From: Kingdonia uniflora
Lineage: Eukaryota; Streptophyta; Magnoliopsida; Ranunculales; Circaeasteraceae
DNA: 64,000 bases
Assembly (NCBI GenBank): GCA_014058105.1
Contig: JACGCM010000519.1
Coordinates: 1-64,000, forward strand
Direction of reading: 5' to 3'
Both the position numbers and the translations under genes were made by a program. Under the pieces are notes generated by a model that was given only the letters and a program-made list of their open reading frames with translations, searched no databases and was not told the DNA's origin. This document shows positions 23,763 through 33,661 of this stretch, in pieces; the first letter of the stretch is position 1; each line of letters begins with the position of its first letter.

Positions 23763-24258
23763 TGTAGTAGCATATTTTCCAGATTCGACAAGAGTACACC
23801 GGCATAACATAGTCGAAGACAGTCAGCATTACATAGTCAAAGACAGACAGCAGTCGAGAAACTACTATGAGTCCTTGATCTAAAAAAAGTAGTTGTTGTA
23901 CCTGGACAAGAAAAAGTTATTAGAAACCTACGAAGTTTTCCCACTTCCCCCAAAATAGGAGACTGCTTGTTTCTTTTTGAAAACTGCCTGTATCTACTAT
24001 AAATACAGACATATATTAGATTATAAAATGTCCGTAATCCGCAACTCTACTATCCTTACTTACTAACCCTATTACCACTCAAAACCTATAATAACTAGCA
24101 ACATACTGAATTTTACATCAAAATCCTCCTCGAGGTCATGGTTTTTCTCAGCTTTTACTGAGTTTTCCACGTAAAATCTTGTTTGTTTAGCCTATTATTA
24201 CATTTCCCTTACAAAAAGTATTGGAAAAGATTCTCCTTCCAGAAAATATGCCACTACA
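23763..24258 (+). repeat. LTR C (about 496 bp)
   Basis: Starts TGTAGTAGCAT, ends ...TGCCACTACA, and matches LTRs A and B throughout, although it is the most diverged of the three. Immediately after it (24259) the reverse-strand copia RNase H reading frame begins, so this LTR is the right-hand edge of the gypsy cluster and the point at which the copia element is truncated. Confidence 0.8.
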
Positions 24259-25910
24259 ACTATGAATCTTCACGAACTTCAACACACCGTCCTCGAGAAG
24301 CGAGTGAATATAATGATATCGAATATCAATATGTTTGGTCCTAGAGTGAAAAAAACTGAATTCTTCGTTAAGTGTATAACGCTTTGACTATCACTATACA
24401 ACTTAGGAGAATATTATTCTTTACTGAGCTCTTTCATCAACCCTTTAAGCCAAAATCTTTGCAAGCTTCTGTAGCTGCAACATATTCCGCCTCTGTCGTA
24501 GACAAAGCTATAATCTTCTGTAGCTTAAAAACCCATATAACTGCACCACTTCCTAATATAAAAATGAAACCACTAGTACTCATCCGCCTATCCATGTCAC
24601 CCGCCATATCAGAATCAATAAAACCCTGTTAACATATCTGAGAACCCCCATAACATAATGTCATATCTTGAGTTCCCTTTAGATACCTCAGTATCCATTT
24701 TACAGCTCTCCAATACTCTTTGCCTGGATTACTCATATACCTACGAACATCTTCCACTGCTTGGGCAATATCTTGTCTCGTACAAATCCTAACGTACATT
24801 AGGCTACCAATCGTGGATTGATAAGAAACCTTCCGCATCTCATCACGATCCTTCTGCGTCTTCAGACAACAATCCTTTGATAATTTGAAGTGACCTCCCA
24901 ATGGTGTACTAACAACTTTAGAACCATCCATATTAAAATGTTTAAGTACTTTGCCGATGTACTCAACTTGAGATCACTTTAATTCTCGCCATTTTCTATC
25001 CCTTGTAACATGCATACCAAGAACTTGCTTTGTTGCACCCAAGTCCTTCATATAAAACTCTCAGGATAACTATTCCTTCAACATGACAATTTATCCCATG
25101 TCTGCACTTGCTACCAACATATCATCTACATAGAAAAGTAGAATAATATATGAGTTCCCCGCATTGCTCTTCGAATAACCATTTCTGGACATAAATTATT
25201 CGAACTTCAAATACCACTGTCTCGACGCTTATTTCAAACCATATAAGCTCTTCGTGAGCCTACACACAAGATCCTCTTTCCCTTTTATAGAGTACCCATC
25301 TGGCTGCTTTATATACATTTCTTTATCGAGGTTGCCGTAAAGAAATGTTGTCTTGACATCTAGTTGCTCAAGATACAAATCTTCAACTACAACTATATTC
25401 ATCATAACCCAAATTGTAGACATCTTTACAACAGGAGCGAAGATCTCACCGAAATTAATGCCTCCTTTCTGTTGAAATCCCTTTACCACAAGTCTAGCCT
25501 TGAATCTCCTTGAGCCATTAGATTCGTGCTTCAGTCTGTATACCCACATGTTATGCAATGCTCTCTTCCCTTTCGGTAATAGAACTAAATCCCAAGTTCG
25601 ATTTACTGATAATAACTGTATCTAATCATCCATAGCAAGCTCCCACATTTTCTTGGCTTCCACATCTAAAGACTCCTTGTGACTTTCAGGTTCACAACCA
25701 TCTGTAAGTAACAAGTGATTTAAGGAGTTAACGTACCTAGCTGAAATTCTTGCAATTCTCGGCTCCTTTCGAAGTGTTATTGGAATGTCTAGATCATTAG
25801 GTTCCTCATTTTGATCCGGTGAATCAGACTCAACAACGACTTCTTTATCATCATCTCGAGAGGGTTCATCATCTTCAATGTCGACACTTTCTGCTGCTTC
25901 ACTTCATTTC
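24259..25910 (-). pseudogene. Copia reverse transcriptase and RNase H
   Basis: RT starts around 25640 and has WVYRLKHESNGSRRFKARLVV, FGEIFAPVVKMSTI, LEQLDVKTTFLYGNLDKEMYI and LTKSLYGLK (25558-25229). The FYVDDMLV active site follows in another frame near 25120. The connection and RNase H (24931-24370) show STPLGGHFKLSKDC, IGSLMYVRICTRQDIA, WRAVKWILRYLKGT, DSDMAGDMDRRMSTSG and LSTTEAEYVAATEACKD. It ends at the truncation with HIDIRYHYI and KFVKIHS. RT and RNase H make element cDNA. At least four frame breaks make it non-functional. Confidence 0.85.
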
Positions 25911-25924
25911 TTTTCTACAGGTAC

Positions 25925-26491
25925 TGTAATAACTTATTTCGTGTCTCGGACTTAAGCTTCGTCCTCGATCTCATCAGCATATAGGAAGTACTACTAAAGA
26001 CGTAACCAAAACTTTCCTTAGTTTAAGGCATAACTTTTGACCTTTACACCAACAGTTTGACCTGTGTAAAGTACACAGTCAGCATTAGAGCCATTGTACA
26101 GCAGCAAAGGTCAGAACATCAACTCATTCGGGTCAAAAAATATCTCATACTCACTTTGTAATGTCTATCATTAAGGGACTTTATGGTCGTCAAGTGGTCA
26201 TATTAAATGACCTATAAAAAGACCTGGAGAACTGCAAATGAGGGATAAAACTTTTACCATAGAAGAGTTTCTACTCTATCAACCTATATTCTCAGAATGC
26301 TCATTATAATAAACTAGCAATCTCAATAAGATCATTACTTTCTCGAAATCCTCAAAAGAGGTTGTGTATTTTGACCTATTCAAAGGATTTCCACACTAAA
26401 TCATCTTGTTGTTTATTGTCTATTGTTCTTGAACGTTCTGAATACATTTGGCGTAAAGGCTAAGTTCGGATCTCGAAACTAGGTTATTACA
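25925..26491 (+). repeat. Solo gypsy LTR (567 bp) inside the copia element
   Basis: It starts TGTAATAAC and ends GTTATTACA, a perfect 9-bp terminal inverted repeat, and is flanked on both sides by the 5-bp duplication GGTAC (25920-25924 and 26492-26496). It carries CCTATAAAAAG (TATA-like, about 26213) and a U5-like stretch (26350-26400) resembling the LTR at 4565. It splits the linker between the integrase and RT regions of the copia element. No internal domain is present, so it is a solo LTR left by recombination. Confidence 0.9.
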
Positions 26492-26496
26492 GGTAC

Positions 26497-27440
26497 TTTG
26501 AAGTCTTTATATAAGACGTCTTCATTGAATGTAATGTTATAGCTCTGGATAACTTTTTGATTCTTCTCACCCCAAAATCGGTACCCGAACTCATCACCAC
26601 CGTATCTAATAAAAATGCACTTCATCGACTTTGCATCTAACTTGGTCCTTGTATCTGAATTATCAAGATCATATGAGGTACAATTGAAAATACGCAAGTG
26701 ATTAAGGTTTACCTCTTTACTGATCCATGCTTCTTCGGGAATTTCAAAGTCCAAAGCCGTTGAAGGCCCTATGTTAATCAAGTACGCCGTCGTACTAACC
26801 GCATCCGCCCAAAAACATTTTGGCAATCCAACGTAAAGTCTCATACTCATCGCTCTTTTATTTATGTTTTGGTTCATGCATTATGTAACACCATTTTGCT
26901 GTGGTGTTCCAGGAATAGTCTCCTGTCTCCTAATCCCGTTTGATGCCCAAAAGTCTTCAAACTCGTCACTACAGTATTTGCCCCTGTTATCCGACCTAAG
27001 ACACTTCAGTTTTAAATCGGTTTTTATTTTCAACTAGAGTCCTCCACCTCTTGAATTTATTAAATACATCTAATTTATTCTTCACGAAGTAGACCCACAG
27101 TTTACGAGTAGCATCATCGATAAAAGTAACGTAATAATGAGAACCACCAAGAGAAGACACCTTGGTTGTCCCCCAAACATCCGTGTGTACAAGATCCAGC
27201 TTTCCAGGTTTCCTTGATCCTCCAGATAATTTGAAATTGACCTTCTTCTGCTTTGTAAGAACACACTCTTCACAAAACTTGATATCAACCTCTGCAAGAC
27301 CCTTTAACTTTCCCTTTATTACCATTATCTTCATCCCCTTTTCACTCATGTGACCGAGCCGTTTGTGCCACATACTTGCATTAATCCCTTGTGTGGCCGC
27401 ACAAATAGTAGAAATTGTGCTTTGTATTGTATATAACATT
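26497..27440 (-). pseudogene. Copia GAG-pre-integrase and integrase
   Basis: The HHCC zinc-binding part is intact: MWHKRLGHMSEKGM, then FCEECVLTKQKKVNF (27380-27240). The catalytic core starts with LDLVHTDVWG and SSLGGSHYYVTFIDD (27210-27110). The region with the second aspartate and the glutamate (26890-27000) is in a broken frame; NQNINKRAMSMRLYVGLPKCFWADAVSTTAYLI follows (26877 on). The C-terminal part ends near 26497 at the solo LTR. The integrase would join copia cDNA to the chromosome. Confidence 0.85.
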
Positions 27441-28614
27441 TATTGTCGCAAGCCTCGAGCTACTAGCATAGCTCCATTTATAACCTTCCAAAAGGTTGTA
27501 CCAAATGTACTTACATATCCGCCATCATCTGCCAATTTTCTAACCGATATAAGGTTGCACCCCAATTTAGGTACAAGTCGCACATTCTGTAAAACCAATA
27601 TTCCCCCTGAAGGTAACAACAACCTAGTGTTTCCCTTTCCAATAATATTGCGTGTACTTTTATCTGCAAGAAAGACCGTACCGAAGTCGCCTTTAACAAT
27701 ATTAGTTAGAAAGCCTACATTCACAGTAGCATGGAAAGAAACACCTGGATTAACAATCCAAGATTCATTAACATCATCACATGACAATAGTAGAGCCTCG
27801 CCAGAACTAACCTCCTCAGTAAGGTTCATTATATTTTTCTCTTCATCACCAATCTTCTTAGAAGAAGAAGAGTTACAATATCGCCTGAAGTGACCCTTCT
27901 TTCTACAAGTCCGATTCCCACTTGGTGGCTTAGACTTTCCACTTGACTGTGGTCGACCCCTTCCAAATTTCGGCCCTTTTCTGTAAGACCTCCATTTTTC
28001 CTCGACGTTCAACATACTACCATTTGAACTCGAAGAGGGTTCAAATGTTTTACGCCTATTATCTTTACTCATAATCAACGAGACTATAGTGTCAAATTTA
28101 ATGTCTTCCTTTCTCGATGAGTTGCTCACAGCTGTAATGAACCTTTCCCAACTCTTAGACATCTGCCCTAAAAGAGCACATGCTCTCACCTTCTCGGTAA
28201 AAGTAATTTTAACGTATTCCAGTTGAGCATGTATGGTATTGAATTCACTGATATGGGCTTACACACTACCATTATCCTTTATCTTTAAAGTAAACAAGTA
28301 CTGTAAAAGATGCACTTTGTTTGCCCCAGACGGTTCTAAGTACATAGCGGATAACGTCTCCATCAAACCCTTCGTTGTCGTAACTTTGGAGATCATGTAT
28401 AAAATCTGAGATGATAGCGCTAACCTAACGGTTTCAAGCGCCTTGCGATCCAATCGCGCCCACTTACAAAATCGTATTCTGCTGCCATCATCTCAACTCC
28501 ACCTAGTGGTAAATCAAGATCATTCTGATAGAGGTAATCTTCTATCTGTATCTTCCACACTTCAAAATTTGATACATTAAACTTCGTAATGTTTAACTTC
28601 TCCTGATCTGCCAT
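27440..28614 (-). pseudogene. Copia gag and protease
   Basis: Gag starts MADQEKLNITKFNVSNF at 28614 and shows WKIQIEDYLYQND. A middle part (28453-28259) with YLEPSGANKVHLLQYLFTLK follows, and a zinc knuckle CRKKGHFRRYC lies near 27890. The protease frame (28189-27440) has the motif in which DSG is normally found, but here it reads WIVNPGVSFHATV, so the catalytic aspartate is missing. ILVLQNVRLVPKLGCNLISV follows as in active families. Frame changes separate the gag pieces. Confidence 0.8.
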
Positions 28615-28645
28615 CGTTCTTCACCACACAAGCCCTGTAATACTT

Positions 28646-28657
28646 GCTCTGATACCA
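28646..28657 (-). other. Copia primer-binding site (tRNA-Met)
   Basis: The minus strand reads TGGTATCAGAGC, the standard initiator-methionine tRNA primer site of plant copia elements, five bases inside the LTR end TTCTCA at 28664. Confidence 0.85.
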
Positions 28658-28663
28658 GTTATT

Positions 28664-29530
28664 GAGAATTGAGGTAGTTAATCTCTCTTCTACGACAAGA
28701 ACGATACGTAAAATATGCCAATCGGTCAAACTAAGAAACACAGAATAATAAAGAACACATGGTTTCCAGAGGAAGGAAGTAGAAAACCCTTACGAATTAA
28801 AAACCACTCCCCGAACAATCCACTAAGATGATCAAACGGGTTACAATGATCTCTCTAAGCTTCTTAAGCTTTAACGGAGTCTCAAATTCTAGGTCTCTGG
28901 AATTAAACTCACAGGGAAAAGATAGGCTAACAAAATAACCCAAGTCCTCTTTATTTACTAGAGGACTAAAAATAAGTAAAACGGATCTTGAGGCAGAACT
29001 CAACGTCTTAGATGAACTCAAACTCACAAGGGAAATCATGCAAAACTTGTTTAAACGAAGCACAAAATCATTCGAATGACTTAAGCGATTAGAGGTTCCA
29101 ACCCTATAAAACATACAAGTTGTTCGAACGAAATCCCATCTCGTTCGAACGACTTCTTTGGTCTTTGAATGCAAAACATAACATTTGACAATCTCGTTCG
29201 AACGAGAACAAATTCGACCTCCTTTGAATTCATCTTCAGCAACTCGAACAAAACCAGCTCAAGTCTTCTGGTTACATAACCAGTTCGAACTCCAGGTAAC
29301 TTAACTAACTTAAATCTTCAGGTAACTTAACCAGCTTGAACTTCCGTCGATCTTAACCAGTTCAAATCTGAACATTGAAAATCTCATTTTCAATCCTTTT
29401 CAATCCGACTTCAATCCTTAAACTGAAATAACTCGAACTAAAATGACCTCGAACATAATTTGAGTTCATACCTTAACAAAAAGTATATCAACCAATAGGA
29501 ACTCGTACTCTAAAATTACTAGCAAACATT
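28664..29530 (-). repeat. Copia 5' LTR, outer end uncertain
   Basis: Next to the primer site, the + strand begins TGAGAATTG at 28664. The far end was not located because the second LTR is missing, so no pairwise comparison is possible; 29530 is only an estimate. The stretch holds repeated TTCGAAC motifs and a 16-bp perfect palindrome at 29192-29207. Positions 29530-29900 are AT-rich without features. Confidence 0.45.
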
Positions 29531-29899
29531 ACATTATCCTCACGGATATCTACTTATGAATCCTGTATTAAAAAAAGAAAAAGCAAAAAACAAAACAAAA
29601 AAAACATAGATGATCTGACTAAATAATATTGATCAGGTTACAATAAAACATAAATATAGACCTTGGGCATGAACATACCTTTACTCTTTTGCAGCACTTC
29701 AAAAGTTAAGAACCTTTAAGACGACCAATTACATAGAAAAGATAAAGAGAAATAAATTAAATATGTCACAAGAAAACAAAACCATATAAGCGTAAAAGTA
29801 ACAAAGAAGAAATGATCAAATAACTGGGATTAACAACAACACTTGAGATATAATGGCCCTTCCAATTTGACTTAAAGTAGTGAAGGCAACGAACTCTTG

Positions 29900-30588
29900 C
29901 CTCTCAGTCACAACCATGATCATTGTAAGTGGGACTAATATGGGAAAATGTATTGCAAGCCGCAAGCCGTAAACTTAAACAACAGGCTACATAATAAATA
30001 AAAAATTACATTCGAGCCATACACGTAGTAGGGTTTGGGAGTGAATGTGACTCTCGCATTACTAAGTGGGGTGGATAAATTGTGGAGTATTTTTGATGTA
30101 GCTAGAGAGTGAAATACATTTAAGTATAGGATAAATAGGATTCAGTGCATATGAATCACACTTAATTCGTTTTATGCAAAATCAAGAGCTGAAGTCGAAG
30201 CAAACTAAAATTTGCTCGTTGGGCTAATAATCTCATCCCCAAAATGTAAGTATGTTTACCTCTCAATCACAACCATGATCATTGTAACTGGGTCTAATAT
30301 GGGAAAATTTATTTCAAGCCGCAAACTTAAATAAATTAAAAATTACATTCGTGCCATACACGTAGTAGAGTTAGGAAGTGAATGTGACTCTCGCATTACC
30401 AAGTGAGGTGGATAAATTGTGGGGTATTTTCAATGTAGAAAGTATAATACATTTAAGCATAGAATAAATAGGATTTAGTGCATATGAATCACACTCAATC
30501 TGTCTTATACAAAATCAAGAGCGTAAAGTCGAAGCAAATTAAAATTCGCTCGTTGGGCTAATAATCTCATCCCCAAAATGCAAGTATG
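29900..30588. repeat. Tandem duplication, two copies of about 0.33-0.36 kb
   Basis: Copy 1 (29900-30254) and copy 2 (30259-30588) both begin CCTCTCA-x-TCACAACCATGATC and end CATCCCCAAAATG-x-AAGTATG. They match closely with a few small deletions, for instance a shortened AAGCCGCAAGC region in copy 2. Neither contains an open frame of note. Flanking sequence to 31590 has no recognisable gene, apart from short open frames on the minus strand (30717-30505 and 31275-31087) that match nothing I know. Confidence 0.85.
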
Positions 30589-31599
30589 CCTTAAAATCTT
30601 ATTCGTCAAAATAAAATATGGTACAAAAATATGCATTCGAAGAGTTGCGTTCAAATAGGGGTTACTTTGCTCTCGAAACACCAAGCTAGGAATAACAATT
30701 GGTAATATGTTATCCAATTCATCCTAGGCTCCTAACAGGCTTAAAATGGTTTAGATCCAATCATGTGCTTAGGTGACAGGAACAACCCCATTTGCATACA
30801 CTCTTACACCCTTCAAATCATACAAAGGAAAGTATTGTAGTTATAAGGATCCCCATTCATAGCTAGATGGAAATGTATTACAGTAAGGAAACCATAAAAT
30901 TAATATTTCTCATAGTTACATCAATAGTCACAAAATTGTAATCAAACACGAATAAAATTCGAAGAAAGTTAAGATTGTAACGATCATAAGTTTTCTAATC
31001 CTAAAAGGAAATTAAGATAATTTAGAATTTCATAGAGGTGGGTGCAGACCTTAGTTCTTAACTGCCCCGATTCAGGTTCGGTGACACTAATTAGACGCTA
31101 GTAGATGCCGAACTCTAATCTTTTCACACTTCAAAAACCCTAAATTGTTGAGCACCCTTTTGATAATTGGTCCAAATCTCTCAAATACATAATTGTAATC
31201 TAAGATTTTGAAGTTGAGTGATGCGTTGATATGTTCAAGTATAAGACACCGTTGCTGCATGAAACTGAGATTCATGCTCTAGAGCTCAAATTTGGATTAG
31301 AGAGAGAAGATAAGTGATGTTGATGTTAATTAGTTATTAAGAGTTGAATCGAGAGACAAGGAGAGAGAAGAGCTGTAGAGTTTTAAGAGAGAGAGAGGGA
31401 GAGAGAAAGAGGGAAATCATAGGGGGTTTTCCCAAGGAGAATGCAGGGTTTTTCTTTTTAGAGGAGAGGTGAAGTTTGAAGTTGGGGGAGGAGAAGAAGT
31501 TTTTTTTGTCGAGTTGGTATTTGTGGCTTTTGGGCATAAAAATTGAAGTACCAAAAGAGCCCCTTCATGTGTCAATCTCAAGGCACTTATACCCGATCA

Positions 31600-31966
31600 T
31601 GATCCCTCTTTGTCTCTGGACATAAGGCAGACTTGTCCAAAGCGGCAAAAACACCGCCCTGATTATCTCCCATCTCTAATATTTGAAGCTGACGCGATAA
31701 GTTCCCAATAGAAGAAGGAAGCTCACCAGTAGCTTATTTGTTACAAAAGAAAATAGTTCAAGGTTAGTAGAATTTGCCGCAGAGGTAAGAAAATCCATTC
31801 CAAACTCACCGTTGCTATGCAGCAGATTACTCCCTAGGCTTATAACTTGTAGACTTGGCAAATTGTTTAATAATGGGATTTCCCCACCGAAATTGTTAAC
31901 AGAAAGATCAATCTGGAAGAATAGATTTGGCCAGATTGTTCCCACCAACGTAAAAGTGGTTGGCAT
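31600..31966 (-). pseudogene. LRR receptor-like kinase fragment
   Basis: The minus strand encodes typical plant extracellular leucine-rich repeats of the EFR/Xa21-like receptor kinase type: IDLSVNNFGGEIP, LPSLQVISLGSNLLH, FGMDFLTSAANSTNLELFSF, and, after a stop, ELPSSIGNLSRQLQILEMGDNQ. Only about 120 residues remain, without signal peptide, transmembrane segment or kinase, so this is a truncated relic. The leftward continuation (31300-31600) is GA/TC-rich and non-coding. Confidence 0.75.
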
Positions 31967-32564
31967 TAGTTCAAAATATGGTTACATTGTAATGAAGTAC
32001 AAATAGATAAGGTGTTAGCTAGAGTATGTAAGCTAGATCACAGTTATGCATAACGCTAATGCAGAGAAAGAGACGCTCTATAGACCCCAACCCACTATGA
32101 ACTGCAACAGTTCCAAATTATGCGAAAAGCTTTATGTAGGTTAAAGCAAGTTAAAGCGATGACTAAAGCAGAACAATATTTGTTAACTGTAGTATTACAA
32201 TACGCATATTATTCACATTTTTTTTATACACATATCTTAAAAATTAGTTAGGAATCTTCAACATAATCTGTAGAATACGTGGTTGCAATCGGAATTATGC
32301 ACATTTTAATACGTAGTAGGCCATCTCATTCATGCATCATTGAAAAATGGAATCAGCTATGATAATGCACTTCAACAAAATTAGGAAAACAAAATACCCT
32401 TTATATAGAGAGAATGCGTGTTTAGAGTACATGTTTACTGTTAGAGGAAGACATAAAAGCTTAATGATGAATCTTCAAGAGGGGAGGTTGAACGCAGCAG
32501 GACAATGTTAGGCGAATTTGAACAAATGCGAATTCACCCAAGTCAGAACTATTATTCGGAATTG

Positions 32565-32815
32565 AAGCAACAATATTTCACGCGAAATTGAAGCAATGAT
32601 ATTTCCAAAAAATGGCGTTCCAAATCAAAATCATTGTGTGCAAATCAAAATCAAAATCATAAGGCGAAATTGAAGCAACGATATTTCCAAAAAATGGCGT
32701 TCCAAATCAAAATCAAAATCATAAGGCAAAATTGAAGCAATGATATTTTTCCAAATCAAAATTATTGTGTGCAAATCAAAATCAAAATCATATGGCAAAA
32801 TTGAAGCAATGGCGT
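32565..32815. repeat. Imperfect tandem repeat, AAATTGAAGCAA units
   Basis: Units of about 60-75 bp share GGC-x-AAATTGAAGCAA-x-GATATTTCC, then AATGGCGTTCCAAATCAAAATC and CATAAGGC, in four partial copies of uneven length. Together with flanking sequence (31967-33470) this region shows no gene. The stretch 32930-33000 shares TGGCAAAAACACC-type words with 31620-31660, a possible diverged duplication. Confidence 0.7.
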
Positions 32816-33661
32816 TGGTAGCTGTTTTTTTAGGAGTAGAAGAGAAGAGAAGAGAAGAGAAGTTTGGAGTCGGGGTTTTTTTTTTTAGATTTTAGTTTTA
32901 AAAACTAAACTTTCAGAACTACCCTTCCTTGTGCGTTTCTCGAGGTACCAACAACGCACCGCAGCCCCTCTTTATCAATGTCCCAAGTGGCAAAAACACC
33001 ATGCCGTTTTAATAGAGAGATATTTCTTGCATGTAAGTTTATATTTAAAACTTTTGTGTTTAAGCACAAACAACTTAAAAAAGAAAGAAATAAATCATTT
33101 ATGCAATTGATCCACTTGTGGTATAGTAATGAACGAAGAGTCAAATACTAAATATAAAGATGTCACAAACTTTTATGTATATCAGTAACCAAACACCGTC
33201 TCCCTTGAATTTCTTCTCCACTTCTCTCCATTTGTTTCTTCCCTTTTCCTTCTATCTATCTATCCACGTCTCTCTTCCACCTTTTTTTTCACGGGCTTCA
33301 GTCACACCATCCCATGGTAATTTTTTTTTTTTTGGTTCTCATCCCCAATTGGACAAACTTTCTCTAGTCTCTACATATTGAAAACTGTGCAAGTACCAAC
33401 TGCCATAATTCACGTGCAGTGCACGAGCTCATCTCTAGTAGAGAAGAAATCAGTAAAACAAATAGAGAAGAAAACCCTCAAATCTTCTAATTTTCTATCT
33501 CTTTGTTTTCTTCTTGCCATTGTTAACCTTTCTTACAAAACCCTAGAAACCTAAATTCATGGAGGCAAAACTTTTATAATTCATAAATCTCCGATCGTTC
33601 AAAGGGTTTTGCAATCGAATCCAATCTAAATCACCCCTTTTTCTCAATTTCTCTTTCGATT

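Larger units (their letters stand above)
24259..28663 (-). mobile_element. Ty1/copia retrotransposon, 3'-truncated
   Basis: On the minus strand from right to left: primer site at 28657-28646, gag, protease, integrase, reverse transcriptase, RNase H. The order integrase before RT identifies copia. The coding region is broken by frameshifts and stops and by a solo LTR at 25925-26491. At 24259 it stops within the last codons of RNase H, where LTR C of the gypsy cluster abuts, so its own 3' LTR is not in place. A continuation on the far side of the gypsy cluster was not found. Confidence 0.85.
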
